Assembly: GCA_036245525.1 (NCBI GenBank)
Contig: BTPG01000003.1
Span: 209,643,434-209,707,433, forward strand
DNA: 64,000 nt
DNA from: Semisulcospira habei
Taxonomy: Eukaryota > Mollusca > Gastropoda > Semisulcospiridae
Direction: 5' to 3'
Positions within the stretch are counted from its first letter, which is position 1; each line of letters opens with the position of its first letter. The notes under the pieces are model-generated. The model saw only the letters and a program-made list of their open reading frames with translations, did no database searches and was not told the DNA's origin. The translations under genes and the position numbers were made by a program. Below, piece by piece: positions 19,190 to 34,981 of the stretch.

Positions 19190-19417
19190 TTGATATGTGC
19201 ACGTATGTTTTTTGTTAAATAAATTGTATTTATTAATGTGTTGTTTTTAAATACATTAGATTTTAATTGAATTTATTGTTTGAATCATTATTGTGTACAT
19301 ATTCTAATGCACGTTTTGTGTATATCTAAGTCAATGAGCCTGTCGGACCACTTTAATTGCCCCTAGCGGGATAAATAAAGTTTATTGAATTGAATTGAAT
19401 TGAATTGAATTGAATAA
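19190..19417 (+). mobile_element. 3' end of a retroposon with (TTGAA)n tail
   Basis: CCCCTAGCGGGATAAATAAAG followed by five TTGAA units, the form of a LINE or SINE 3' end with polyadenylation signal and short tandem tail. The 5' limit is uncertain. No ORF is preserved. Confidence 0.55.
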
Positions 19418-19654
19418 CAGCTTCCACCATTCAGATCCATAAATTATCATGCAGTCGCGTGTGCTAGGCCCATGAGGATCTATGTCTGTTGTAAACCACA
19501 TTTCAATCCACGTAACTCTGTCAACTTTTTTTTAAAGTCATAGGGCGTCTGCCGTCAAGTAGCAGTGGTGAGGTTTTGTTTGTGACGAACGACTCCCAAC
19601 GACAACGACCAAGCACAAATTCACGGTGGATAACCAGCTTCTAAAAACAAGGTT

Positions 19655-19805
19655 TACGGCTTATCGTCTTTTGTCCACCACGAAGATGATTTCAAAGACG
19701 GGGCACCGAAAAGAGGTCTGTACAAATTTTGACCCCAGCTGGGTTCGAACCCACGACCTTTCGGAAGAGAGTCGAACGCTCTACCACCGAGCCACCCAGC
19801 TCCCC
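19655..19805 (-). mobile_element. tRNA-derived SINE
   Basis: On the minus strand the head contains TGGCTCGGTGGTAGAGCG (A box, plus positions about 19777-19794) and GGTTCGAACCC (B box, about 19741-19751). These are the split RNA polymerase III promoter of a tRNA-like head. The body contains the TCTTTGAAATCATCTTC region and matches 165-316. The spacing fits a tRNA, but the flanks show a retroposon, not a tRNA gene. Confidence 0.8.
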
Positions 19806-19822
19806 ACTTCTGCCAGAAGCGT

Positions 19823-19937
19823 AGACAACACTCCAGACATGTCCAAGATCCCCCATAGACAACAGTCCAGACATGTCCAAGAGCCCCCATAGACAACACT
19901 CCAGACATGTCCAAGAGCCGCCATTGACAACACTCCA
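19823..19937. repeat. 34-bp tandem repeat, about 3.4 copies
   Basis: Units AGACAACACTCCAGACATGT... starting at 19823, 19857, 19891 and 19925. The last partial unit runs into the left arm of the family C hairpin at 19940 (CATCTCCAAGAGG against CATGTCCAAGAGC), so the array seems to derive from a hairpin arm. Confidence 0.85.
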
Positions 19938-19939
19938 AA

Positions 19940-20006
19940 CATCTCCAAGAGGCATATATCCTCATGAGCCCTCTGGGCTCATAAGGATCCATGCCTCGTA
20001 GAGATG
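19940..20006. mobile_element. Hairpin, family C
   Basis: CATCTCCAAGAGGCATATAT folds onto ATCCATGCCTCGTAGAGATG; centre GAGCCCTCTGGGCTC. Confidence 0.75.
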
Positions 20007-20125
20007 TTTGGAGCGTTGGTCTATGTTTGTGGTACAAGCTCTCCATGAGTTTCCTCTCGTCCGTTGTTGGGAGTCGGACGGCGTAAACGTGACTTCTCTG
20101 CTGTGAGGTCATACGTGCGTCCAAG

Positions 20126-20212
20126 TGTGCAAAACTATCGGTCCGACGTCGGCCCGCGCACGATCGGGCGCGCGCCAACAGCGGCCGAACTCGGTCCGAT
20201 GACCTTTGCACA
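20126..20212. mobile_element. GC-rich hairpin, family E
   Basis: TGTGCAAAACTATCGGTCCG pairs with CGGTCCGATGACCTTTGCACA; inner arms more decayed than at 1148. Confidence 0.65.
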
Positions 20213-20344
20213 ATAGGTGGATCTGCGTTGGGTGGATCTGTGTGGGTGGTGAGGGTTTTTTTTTTTTTTGTTAGAGGGCGAACGGTAAAACCTACACGAT
20301 AAATAAACGCTGGATATCGTGTTGCATGAAGGGGAGCGGTATAA

Positions 20345-20558
20345 TTAACTCATTCAGCCCTGACACACCCCAGCCAGACGTGGCTCGAGCATGATAGTTC
20401 AAGGATGGTGCCAGAATAACTTGGCGCCCACAGGCGCCAAGCTATTCTGGCACCACCCTTGAACTATCATGCTCGATCCGTCTGTAGAATTGCAATACAG
20501 TCCTTCAGAGGGCAGCTTCAACGTTTGGGGATTTCGGTCCTGGGGCGGAATGTGTTAA
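20345..20558. mobile_element. TTAA-bounded hairpin element, family B
   Basis: TTAACTCATTCAGCCC ... GGGGCGGAATGTGTTAA. Core GAGCATGATAGTTCAAGG pairs with CCTTGAACTATCATGCTC around GGCGCCCACAGGCGCC. Confidence 0.85.
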
Positions 20559-20716
20559 ATGACCTGGACTTTGATATCACCCTGACATGCGACATGGCTC
20601 GCTGCATGAATGCACATTTAGAACAGCGTTCATTGTTTTTAAAGTCACTTTGACATCCAAGCTATATAATGAGGTTTTTTTTTTTTTTCAGTTCAGACGA
20701 CACTACCAAGCTTGAT

Positions 20717-20890
20717 TGACACATTCTACCCGAGAACCAAAATCCCCAAATGTTGAAGGTGCCCTCTGAAAGACTGCATTACAATTCTCGAGACAGATCG
20801 AGCATGGGCGCCAGGCTATTCTGGCACCACCCTTGAACTATCATGCTCGATCCATGTCTCGGTGTGGTGTGTCTGGACTGAATGAGTTAA
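20717..20890. mobile_element. Half-deleted family B hairpin
   Basis: Inverted relative to the element at 20345. One arm remains (GAACTATCATGCTCGATCC) with GGGCGCCAGGCTATTCTGGC and a right-hand TTAA. Most of the other arm is deleted. Confidence 0.7.
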
Positions 20891-21335
20891 GCTCACGTGC
20901 GCGTCATTTTGTTGTTTTTGCTGTTGTGTCGTTGTTCATCTCATTTTTCTTACCATTGCTCCCCCTCCCACATCACACCAGTAGTCTTCGGTCATATACA
21001 TGTATTGATGTAATGTAATTGCTGTGTTTGTTTGTAGATGTAGCAACCGCAGATTTGAAAAATGACATTGTCATTGGCTTTGTTGAAGGCCCACTAACGC
21101 TGTAACGGTTCAAAGATACACTTCTGTAACAGGTGATTACGAAATCTACACACACGTCTAGCTATGGTTAATTTAGACACAGGACAATCCAGTTTAGCAC
21201 ACGTCGTCTTTATATCAAGTAACCTGACAATGTCTCCACTCCTTTCTATAAATACAACGCTTTCCGTACGAGAAACAGCTAACAAAAGATTGAGACGCTA
21301 ACGGCAGTGCAGAATACATAAGTGCGATTGCGCGT

Positions 21336-21376
<41 letters not shown>

Positions 21377-22004
21377 CGTGTCCAAACTGCTGAAAAAGTT
21401 CATTTGGTTTGCCGACAGGCATAATATACACAAATTAATGGTGCTGAAATGTGTCTTCAATTTTATGCGTAATGGGACTATAATATAATTATTTACATTT
21501 GTGAGAAGAAACAATCAAACAAACAAGCCAACGAACGGACGAACGAATGAACAAATCAACGACCCAGCCAACGAACCAAACCAACAAACCAACAAACCAA
21601 CCAACCAACCAACCAACCAACCAACCACTTTAATTTTGAACCTTAAGGTAATCCGTAAGGTCCAAAATCACAGACCGGCATACTTTTTAGTTTCATACGT
21701 AAATGGGGGACAGGGACAGCTTTTGTCCATGAAGTACGAACTGAACACTGATCAGTTTAGGCGCACTGCAAACTGTGCCACTTTGATGTACAAGGACCTT
21801 GCAACGGGCATGTTATCTGAAAAAAAAAACACCCTCGTTTTGCCAGGACACCTATATGCAAAATGCTGTCCTCATAGTTAGGTAGTTAGGACGTAACAGC
21901 CGAACAGTATTGATTACTGATTACGCTGGTGACAACTCATAACCGGTCCATCTGTCAAAATATGTTGGGCTACACGCGTCATTTTTGACTTTTGGCCCTT
22001 TGTA
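20891..22004. other. Intergenic, no gene found
   Basis: Holds a poly(T) run (21339-21373), a (CAAC)n tract (21580-21628) and a family D half-arm (GTCCAAAATCACAGACC, 21660-21676). No supported coding exon. Confidence 0.5.
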
Positions 22005-22083
22005 TTAACCTGTTACTGACGGGACATGGCGAACACCACCCAGCTGCAGCAGCATAGGGAGAAGCATTATTATGATATATCAC

Positions 22084-22146
22084 AAAGAGGCATAGATCCT
22101 CATGAGCCCCCGCATTCGCGGGGCTCATGAGAATCTATGCCTCTTT
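22084..22146. mobile_element. Hairpin, family C
   Basis: AAAGAGGCATAGATCCTCAT pairs with ATGAGAATCTATGCCTCTTT; loop GCATTCGC. A TTAACCTGTTACTGACGGG end lies upstream at 22005, fitting the TTAA element structure. Confidence 0.8.
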
Positions 22147-22584
22147 ATAGCCAATTATTCATCTGTAGTCCTTGCTCTCAGTCTGTGTTACAGTCAGAAA
22201 AATAATTCATACCCACTGGCATTTGAAGGCGTCTACGCCGAGGGATCTTGGGACTACATGCTACTGCCTTACGTGCACAGACCACAAGGGGAGGGAGTCG
22301 ATGATTTTCCGGCCAGAGTTTCGTGCCCCTGACTAGCTCCAAGTGTCAATACGATACATGACGATGTACAATATCCTTCTTGACGCATGAGGCACGAAAA
22401 TAATGCCAGTCAATCTGCGATTCCCTCCCCCATGTGAACAAACTGTGTGATTTGCAAGAAGGCGTTGTAGTGTCAAGTGAAACATACTGCGGTGTACAGC
22501 AGTGCGCGCGGACTGTGCTCTTGAAAGCCGCATTATACATTTCAAATTCCAGGGCCCCCAAAGTCAAAAGAACATACGGTTTTA

Positions 22585-22650
22585 GCAAGAGGCATAGATC
22601 CTCATGAGCCCCCGCAACTGCGGGGGCTCATGAGGATCTATACCTCTTGC
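22585..22650. mobile_element. Hairpin, family C, near-perfect
   Basis: GCAAGAGGCATAGATCCTCA pairs with TGAGGATCTATACCTCTTGC; loop CGCAACTGCG. Confidence 0.85.
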
Positions 22651-22786
22651 AGTTGGGTGGTGGTTAAAATTTCTCGGTAGTGGTGGGGTTATTGTAGATT
22701 GGGTAATCTTTGAGGTTGAGTCATGTGCTGTGAGAAAGGAAAGTACGTGTCACAAGATTTATAAAAATGCAATACATTCGGCATGG

Positions 22787-22789
22787 TAC

Positions 22790-22836
<47 letters not shown>

Positions 22837-23148
22837 TGTGTGTGTGTGTGTGCGTGTGTGTATTTGAGTGATTTGTGTGTACGTGTGTGTGTGTGCGTGT
22901 GTTTGTGTGTCTGAGTGTGTGTGTGTGTGTGTGTGTTTGAGTGATTTGTGTGTGTGTGTGTGTGTGTGCGTGTGTGTGTGTGTGTGAGTGTGTGTGTATG
23001 TGTATGTGTGTGATGAGTGTGTGTGTGTGTTTGAGTGATTTGTGTGTATGTGTGTGTGTGTCTGTGTTTGTGTGTCTGAGTGTGTGTGTTTGAGTGATTT
23101 GTGTGTATGTGTGTGTGTGTGTGTGTGTATGTGTGTGTGTGTGTCTGA

Positions 23149-23181
<33 letters not shown>

Positions 23182-23195
23182 TGTATCCAGAGACG
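22787..23195. repeat. (GT)n compound microsatellite
   Basis: GT array with repeated longer units containing GAGTGATTTGTGTGT (at about 22865, 22938, 23032 and 23090), i.e. a minisatellite superimposed on GT repeats. Confidence 0.95.
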
Positions 23196-23297
23196 GCCGA
23201 TGGACCATGTCTGCAATAAACGCATATCCCATTTTGCGGGTACATGAACAACAAGTGTCATTCGATGTTTGCATTTATGCATGATACCCGGCAGTAC

Positions 23298-23579
<282 letters not shown>

Positions 23580-24143
23580 ATGACAATGACAATGACAATG
23601 ATCCTTTATTTGACAACGGTAAAAGTTTTGGTAATAACAACCATTTTTCGAACTTGCCGTTGCTAATCTACTGATTACAGAGTTACTATCGTTCTAATTG
23701 TTTTCTACTACTAAGAAGGAAGAAAAAAATGACATGACACAGCACAAGCCAAGAATTAAAAAAAAAAAAAAAAAATTAAAAAAGTAAAAATAATGTTGGG
23801 GGGAAGTGACATAGGAATTACCAACTTTACTGGTCGGGCATAATGACATGTTGTGAGGTTTAATTAAAAGCAGTAATATAATAGGAATACTGACAACCTA
23901 ATACGCATACATAACGCATGCACATTTGAGCACGCCACTCTCTATCTCTAATATACACGTGCGCACACGCACAACGCACACACGTGCACACACACACGCT
24001 TACGCGGCTTAAGCTAGTCAGTCATATGAGTAGCTGGCTACATACAAGCTGTACCGAATAAATATTATGAGTCATCAGTCGAAACCTGTGATACACGCAA
24101 TTAATGATCTAATGAGAAATAGTATTTTTCAATATGTGCACAG

Positions 24144-25955
24144 TCACGGGGATGCTGCTGACAAAAATAAGTACTTGATGAGACTGACTTTAAACGAGGA
24201 GAAAGTAGCTGATGTCGTGACGTTTCTAGGCAAGGCATTCCAAAGACTAGAGCCAGAGAACGTCAAACTCGTTTTATAGAGATCAATTCTAGGTCGCGGC
24301 ACAATAAGGGATTTTCTTGATCTGGAGTATGTTGATGACTGGACGGTAAATAGCGATGTGATATATCGGGGTAGCTTATCGTTTAATGCCTTGAACATAA
24401 CCATTCCCTTATTGTAAATTAGATGATCTTTCAGGGGCAGAATTTTTAAGGCTGCCAATTTTTGGTCAGTAGTTAAGCTGGGATCAGGGAGTATTAGTTT
24501 GGCAGCTCTCCGATGTAGAGAGTTCAATCTTTTCAAATTGACATCTCTCGACCCATCCCACACAGTAGAAGCATAGTCTATATGCGATCTAATATGGGCA
24601 TTGAAAAACAGTTGACGTGTCTCCATATCAGTAATGTGTTTAAGTTTTGCTAAGATGTACAGATTTCTGGAGACAATTTTACAAACGTTACTGATGTGTA
24701 GCTGCCACCTAAGCTGGTTGTCCATCGTGACTCCTAGCAGGCGATGGTTAGTAACTTGGCTGATGGGTTTGCCTTGGAGGGACAGACTGAGTGAGAGAGA
24801 GCCAAGCTGGTGTTTTTGGCGAGTGCTAATTACCATGCTCTCCGTTTTTACCGGGTTTAAAATCATAATATTATGACTGCACCATTCATCAATATCTTGC
24901 AGTGTGTTTTGCAGTCGTGAATTGATGTTTGATATATCCTTATCTGGCGTGTGTACAGCAGCATCATCTGCAAACATATCACATGTAACGCTTTCATTTT
25001 TTATCGCAAGAGGAAGATCATTTATGAACAAGCAGAATAGAAGGGGACCAAGAATAGAGCCCTGTGGTACGCCATGCTTCACTAAACCTTGATTCGAGTA
25101 TGAGCCATTTAGTAATACCTTTTGTTTTCTACCTTCGAGGTAGGATTTGAGAAACGATGCCGAGTTGTTGGTGTACATGGATACTTTCTTGATCAGTATT
25201 TCGTGGTTTACTAGATCAAAGGCTTTACAAAAATCCAGAAACATGACTCCTGTAAGTTTTGAGTCGTTGATGGAAGATAACCAGGTGTCTATCATCCGTA
25301 TCAGCGCAGTGTGACATGAGTGTTCTGATCTGAAGCCCGACTGCAATGAATAGATTAATTTTCGGCTTTCCAGGTATATAGATAGATGCTTGTGAATATG
25401 CCGTTCTAAGGGCTTGGACAGAACAGGTAGAAGTGATATGGGCCTAAAATTATTAATTTCACTAAGATCTTTAGGTAGAGGTATTACTTTCGCGTCTTTA
25501 AATGCGTCAGGAAAACAATTAAAATTAATACAGAGGTTGTAGATATAAGTGATACTCTCTACAATGTATGGGAGGGATATCTTGAGTATTTTCGCACTAA
25601 TCTCATCCAGTCCTGATGATTTTTTATTTTCCAAGGATGTAATTAATTTACCAACTTCATGGACCGCTATAGTGGGTATGATGAAAGGTTTTGTGCCGGC
25701 AGTTCTCTGATTGCAGAAATCGACTAAGTTGTCCGGGCATACATAGTCATGCGACTCAGTTCCCGGCGGGATTAATGATTCTGCTACGGAGACGAAGTGG
25801 CTGTTGAAGCTGTTTGCTGTGAGATGCGGCGGTAAAGGAGTTGTGCTTTTATTCGTGCCTCTAGTAACTAAATTTATCGCACGCCATATTGTGGCACAGT
25901 CTTTACTTTCGTGAATAACTTTATCGAAAAGTAATTTCTTTGCCTTCAGAACCAT
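24144..25955 (-). pseudogene. CR1 copy I: reverse transcriptase part
   Basis: 603 codons covering the linker and the reverse transcriptase: VIPLPKDLSEINNFRPISLL, VMFLDFCKAFDLVNH (motif A), KHGVPQGSILGPLLF (motif B), DMFADDAAVH (FADD active site) and a C terminus like that of the 35303 ORF. It is in the same frame as the segment at 25965-26435, separated by one TGA that replaces an arginine codon of the full-length relative. Apart from that stop the domain looks functional in sequence. Confidence 0.85.
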
Positions 25956-25964
25956 GGATTTTAT

Positions 25965-26899
25965 TCAATTACGTTCTTTCTTGTAATCGGTGAAGCGCTT
26001 CTCTCTTCTCAGCTCATCCCTGTGCTCCATGGCCTCGATAAGATCCGCAGTCAGCCAGGGTGGTAAAATGGCGTATTTAACTCTTTTTTGTCTCAAGGGC
26101 GCGTGTTTATCTAGCACTCTGAGAAAGATGTGATACCACGTATCTAGTGCTTTATTTGGGTCGGTTTCATTGTACACTTCAGCAAATTGTGCAGAAGCTA
26201 GATCAGACAGAAAGGTATTTTCATTGAACTTTTTAAATGATCTGTATGTTATGCACGTATGTCCTTGCTTTTTTAGTTTTGGAAGCTTGGACAGCCACGT
26301 GCAGCTTACCGGATAGTGGTCACTTACGCTAAGACTACCAACGTGAACGTTGCTAATTGCCAGTGGTTTATTTGTATATATATGGTCTATAACAGTGGCT
26401 GATGATGGCGTAACTCTAGTGGGCGATGTTACCATTTGTTGAAGGCCGACTAAGGTAGTGGTACACTCCCATGATGGGTGAGGTTTAAGAGTATAAGAGT
26501 GTCAATGTTAAAATCCCCTAGAAGGAGAAGTTCGCTTTTATGAATATCTGTTTTATCAATCAAGTGTACAAAGTTGTCATACCACTCAAAATTGGCCGCA
26601 GGATTTCTGTAAAGAAACCCAACAAGTAAAGGAGGGGATTTAGATTGCCTAATCTCTATCCAAATACATTCCACACTGCTAGTTTCTAAGTCTCGGCGCC
26701 TGTGGGTTATGTGTTTAACTGAGTTGTGGATGTAGACCGCTACACCTGTCTCACCCTGGACTGACGGATCTCGCCTAAGAATGGAGTAATTTGGAATGAC
26801 GATGGCCTCATCTCTGATGTTGGAGGCAAGGCGTGTCTCGGTTATACCAAAGAGATGAAAGTAACTAGGTGAATTAACATAAACGCAAACGTCCGGCAC
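25965..26899 (-). pseudogene. CR1 copy I: APE endonuclease part
   Basis: Two frames (26899-26450 and 26435-25965) make the apurinic-endonuclease-like domain: FGITETRLAS, LLLLGDFNIDT and SDHYPVSCTW hold the conserved Glu, Asp/Asn and His. A frameshift near 26440-26455 separates them. A TGA at 25962-25964 (KERN-stop) ends the second. Confidence 0.8.
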
Positions 26900-26960
26900 T
26901 TTGTTCGCCAGGTGATATACATTTAAATGTCCGATTCGAAATTTTTGGCCTTTTTTTGCA

Positions 26961-27972
<1,012 letters not shown>

Positions 27973-28202
27973 GCACTGACTTATGCGTCCGTGTATGCAC
28001 GACCCCTGTCATGCTCAGTTCAATGTGCGGACGGATAGATGACCAAGCCGACAAAGGTGCCACATCTGGCGAGCCATGCAAAGGTGCATAGCTGACAAGG
28101 CGCAACACCCACGCTGTCATGGATCACCCTTCGTCCGCCATTTGTGTAGTTCACAACTTACAAGAACTGCAGAAGATTCGTTCAGTGGGAACTGAATGTG
28201 AC

Positions 28203-31326
<3,124 letters not shown>

Positions 31327-31553
31327 TACAAGACGAAGAGTTGACATGACCAAACTTTTCAATGCCAAAATTTATGCCGCGTGCCTAAATGATTACACAC
31401 CGCCTCAATTGGCGACCTACCCCCAATGTTTAATGAATACAAATTACATTCAGTTGTTTAACTACATAGTACACGCAAACATTGGCCAACTGCCAAGAGC
31501 AAGTGAGAACAACCAACCCGCAAAGACGCCCACGGTAAAGAACAATCCAAAAA

Positions 31554-31617
31554 CAAGAGACAAAGAACCTCATGAGCCCCCGCAACTGCGGGGGCTCATG
31601 AGGTTCTTTGCCTCTTG
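31554..31617. mobile_element. Hairpin, family C, compensated arms
   Basis: CAAGAGACAAAGAACCTCAT pairs with ATGAGGTTCTTTGCCTCTTG. Relative to the family sequence CATAGATCCTC both arms changed together (AAAGAACCTC / GAGGTTCTTT), so pairing is kept. Confidence 0.85.
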
Positions 31618-31655
31618 CTAGCACTTATTTATATCCGAGATCCTTGAACGGATGG

Positions 31656-32076
31656 CAGGGGCAGATCTGGGGTGTAGTGGCAGGGGCAGATCTGGGGTGT
31701 AGTGTGGAAGGAAGGGTTCCAGAGGTTCCGGATCCTTCCCCACAACTGACCCCAACATCTTTAAAATGCTGTATGAAAGTCCCGTTTTGGGATTTTGGGA
31801 CCCTCCACTCCCTCCCCCCCCCTCCCCTCCGCTTTTCGATATTTTGGCGGGTAGTGCGAAAGCGGAAGACGATTGGGGCACCTACTGCTCCATCCCCTCT
31901 CCCACCCCCTCCCCTTATCCCACCCCATTGCTTGATTTTTCGGCCACTGGTAAGGTTTGGCGTGGCCAGGCCTTTAGTGCCAGGTTGAAAGTATCAAACA
32001 AAACGTTGGACTCCCCCCCCCTCCCCCCCCTGCCCCCGCCCCCTCTCCCTTCTCGAGGTGACTGCCCCGCCCCTTG
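31656..32076. mobile_element. MITE with CAGGGGC(G/A)GATC ends, third copy
   Basis: The left end CAGGGGCAGATCTGGGG is present twice in tandem (31656 and 31681); the right end is TGACTGCCCCGCCCCTTG. The interior shares TTGATTTTTCGGCC and the TTTAAAATGCTGTATGAAAG block with the copy at 2445. The target duplication is not clear (ATGG / ATTGG). Confidence 0.7.
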
Positions 32077-32497
32077 ATTGGGTTATTTTTTTTTCTGAGA
32101 TTATGCCTTGGCTTTAAATACGTAAGAGTATTTGCGAAACATCTGAAAAAGGTGGGGCCCTGGCCATATCGCTTCCTACTTACATTTTTAACAAGCAACG
32201 GACCCGGCGCCTGAGGCAGTCGCGAGGACACGGTGCTGTAAGAAGAAGAAGGTGGGTGAACGTACAATCTGTTGTATGCATTCTTCGTAGTCATATTGCC
32301 CATAGCATGTAAATGGTGACACAGTTAACCCCGTCACCGCCTATTAATTAAGGAATTCATTACCGGCTGAGCTCAGAAATGCCTCCACCCTTACGAAGTT
32401 CAATGCAAAGTTAAAAACTTACTTTTTCTCGCAGACTTGTATGTAATTTCTACGGTATTTCTGTACACCCCCCCCCACCCACCCACCTGCAGACTCT
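32077..32497. other. No recognisable feature
   Basis: Intergenic DNA between a MITE and a GT array; no supported exon. Confidence 0.45.
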
Positions 32498-32540
<43 letters not shown>

Positions 32541-32557
32541 TGTGTGTGTGTGTGATG

Positions 32558-32639
<82 letters not shown>

Positions 32640-32646
32640 TTGTGTG
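32498..32646. repeat. (GT)n microsatellite
   Basis: GT array with a few ATG and GATGGC interruptions. Confidence 0.97.
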
Positions 32647-32811
32647 TCTCGTTTTCGCCTGCGCATTGAGTTATATTATGAATATGAGAAATGAGCTATA
32701 TCAATACCGTGTATTATTATTTTTAATTATTATTAAATGCTCACACCATCCAACTGAAAAAGACATGCGGATGCGGGGGCTATGATTGAGTTTTGTCGCT
32801 TACTGGCCGCG

Positions 32812-33027
32812 TTAACCCATTTAACCCTACGGCCGCATTTCCCAAATTTTGGAGGGGATACCTAAAGACTACGTACATTTTGCAGGAGATGCAATGCCCA
32901 TGATAATTCAAGGGTAGTGCCAGATTAGCTTGGCGCCTTCAGGCGCCAAGCTAATCTGCCACTACCCTTGAATTATCATGGTCAATCCATCTCCTGCTGT
33001 AGGGGGCGTTGGGGCTAAATGGGTTAA
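32812..33027. mobile_element. TTAA-bounded hairpin element, family B
   Basis: TTAACCCATTTAACCC ... GGGGCTAAATGGGTTAA. Core ATGATAATTCAAGGGTAGTG pairs with CACTACCCTTGAATTATCAT; turn GGCGCCTTCAGGCGCC. Nearly perfect arms suggest a young copy. Confidence 0.88.
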
Positions 33028-33188
33028 CCTATTGGCTGCTAATAGCAACATCGCTCTGCGGACGAGACGCGCAACTACGCCGCCGAACGGTATCGTCTGC
33101 AAGTCATTAAATGAACGTTCTCACTGGGCAGAGATTTTCCCACAGTTTCAAAGGCACAATCTGCGGGCACTAGCTGGCATGGATGCGA

Positions 33189-33313
33189 TTAACTCCTTGA
33201 CCGCCGAGAAAAGGTGAACACGATCCAACTGCAAGAGGCGTAGATCCTCATGAGTTCCCCCCCCCCATCTCCCCCGCAGGTCGCGGGGGCTTCATGAGGA
33301 TCTACGCCTCTTG
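33189..33313. mobile_element. TTAA-led hairpin, family C
   Basis: TTAACTCCTTGACCGCCGAG end (33189), then GCAAGAGGCGTAGATCCTCA pairing with TGAGGATCTACGCCTCTTGC. The loop is enlarged by a C run. G replaces A in both arms (GGCGTAG / CTACGCC), which keeps the pair. Confidence 0.8.
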
Positions 33314-33550
33314 CTGACATCACTTTGAATCAGTGTTCACTGGATTGATACAGATTTCAGAAAGACGGGGTTGTAGCATCAGCGTCTGACAACATGATCA
33401 GGGACGGTGCTGCGCTAATCGGGCACTACGCTTGATTTATCATGGCGGACAATCCATCCTGGCTGACAAAAGCGTGAGGAAATGTCTCGAAATTAAACAC
33501 ACCTGACAATATTTATTTTATTTTATTTTATTTTATTGCTTCCACTAGTT

Positions 33551-33805
33551 ATGGGTGCCACAGCGATGCTCATCGCAGCGATACTGAGTGCCAGAGCGAT
33601 TATCCCCGTGCGTGCATCGACGCCTGCGACAGCCGCAATCTCCGACACCACCACCACCACCACCACCACTGCCACCACCACCACCGACACGACGACCACC
33701 ACCACTACTACAACAGCAACAACCACGACCTTGGACCCAGTGAGGTGTAACGGCAAACCACCGCCCAAGGGAACTGGAGTCAGAATATCTGTGCTGGGAC
33801 CGCAG
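33551..33805 (+). CDS. Gene B exon 1: signal peptide, Thr-rich stalk, first half of Sushi domain
   Basis: Starts at ATG 33551 and runs 85 codons to donor GTAGCG after CCGCAG, phase 0. It encodes a short hydrophobic leader (MGATAMLIAAILSARA), then a run of Thr codons from an ACC microsatellite (about residues 35-60, mucin-like and a likely O-glycosylation site). RCNGKPPPKGTGVRISVLGPQ follows, the first cysteine and N-terminal strands of a Sushi/CCP module. The second half is on the exon at 48417, which also begins in phase 0. The whole gene encodes 218 residues: a small type I surface protein. Its partner is unknown; CCP modules usually bind proteins, often in immunity or adhesion. Confidence 0.68.
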
Positions 33806-33830
33806 GTAGCGTGTCTGTTGTTTCGCCCAA

Positions 33831-34030
33831 CTTGACCCTTCACTGCCGAGAAAGCGTGACCACCACCCAGCTGCAAGAGGCAATAATCCTCATGAGCATC
33901 TTGCTGACACCACTTTGAGTCCGTGTTCCTGGGACAGGCGCCAAGCTCATCTGGCACTACCCATGAATTACCCAACGGGGCCATATGGTTAAATAATAAA
34001 ACAGCCAAGCTAATCTGTCGGAATTACCCA
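33831..34030. mobile_element. Broken family C and family B hairpin remnants
   Basis: CCCTTCACTGCCGAGAAAGC and GCAAGAGGCAATAATCCTCATGAGC (family C left half), then GGCGCCAAGCTCATCTGGC and AACAGCCAAGCTAATCTG (family B pieces). The pieces share the GGTTAAATAATAAAACAGCC derivative with 43168-43240. Confidence 0.6.
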
Positions 34031-34047
34031 TCGGGGCGAAATAAATA

Positions 34048-34048
34048 A

Positions 34049-34092
<44 letters not shown>

Positions 34093-34094
34093 TA

Positions 34095-34155
<61 letters not shown>

Positions 34156-34949
34156 GGTATTTATAATGCGCTTATCTTATAATAATTATAACTCGAAGCG
34201 CGCACTCACAACTCACACACCCATGTGCACGTCTTAGACAATGACTCACATACCACAAATACAGTCAGCTTGAAATGGGGAGTGTGGTGGCATTATAGTG
34301 CAAGAACTGTTGAAAGAGGTGAGTTTTGAGGGCGGACTGGAAGGAGGAAAGAGATGGTTTCTGACTGAGAGAGAGTGGGAGAGTGTTCCAGGTGGATGGG
34401 CCGCAGACAGAGAAGGAGCGGGGGCCGAGGTGCTGAGTTTGGTGCGGGGTGGGGGGGGGGGGGTGTGTGTGGAGGCGGAGAGGGTCGGAGGCAGAGCGGA
34501 GGGAGCGGGAAAGAGTGTAGGGGTGAAGTAAGTTGGAGAAATAGGCAGGAGCGTAGTTGTTAAAGGATTTGTAGCAGAGAGACAGAGACTTGTATTGAAT
34601 GCGTTGAGGGATGGGGAGCCAGTGAAGGAGTTTGAGCAGGGGAGTGATGTGGTCAGATTTCTACTCTTTGAGGACAACGCGGGCAGCTGGCGAGTGACAG
34701 TGGTGGAGTGAGGAAGGCCGGAGATGAGAGAGTTGCAATAATCGATGCGAGATAAGATGAGAGAGACAGCAAGTTTGGTGGCAGCTTCGGTGGTGAGGTA
34801 TTTTCTGATCTGACTGATGCGGCGGAGGTGGAAATAGCATGCCCGGGCCGTGGCAGAGACAAAGCCGGTCATGGAGAGAGATGAGTCGAGGATAACGCCG
34901 AGATTCTTGGCCGAGTCAGAGAGGGGGATGGGGTTGCTGTCAAGTTGAA
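34048..34949 (-). mobile_element. L2-like LINE (type b), 3' half, split by CR1 insertion
   Basis: (TTA)n tail at 34048-34155, the conserved end ACGGTATTTATAATGCGC, then reverse transcriptase C-terminal codons (34246-34949; frameshifted near 34650). It continues across the inserted element at 42629: SLHL...QLDS is contiguous in the copy at 50284-50330. Intact type-b DNA reads GAGTTGAAGGTGGAG; here it stops at AAGTTGAA. Confidence 0.85.
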
Positions 34950-34981
34950 TCAATGAATCAATGAATCAATGAATCAATGAA

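Noticed and set aside
19730..19810. A true tRNA gene
   Set aside because: A and B boxes are present, but the sequence continues into a SINE body shared with 165-316, and the acceptor stem is not convincing.
22102..22332. 77-codon open frame after a family C hairpin
   Set aside because: No domain, no paired exon and unconvincing splice sites; it starts inside the hairpin.
22084..22650. Regularly spaced palindromes as a CRISPR-like array
   Set aside because: Spacing is irregular, the repeats are whole transposon-like hairpins, there are no unique short spacers and the genome is eukaryotic.
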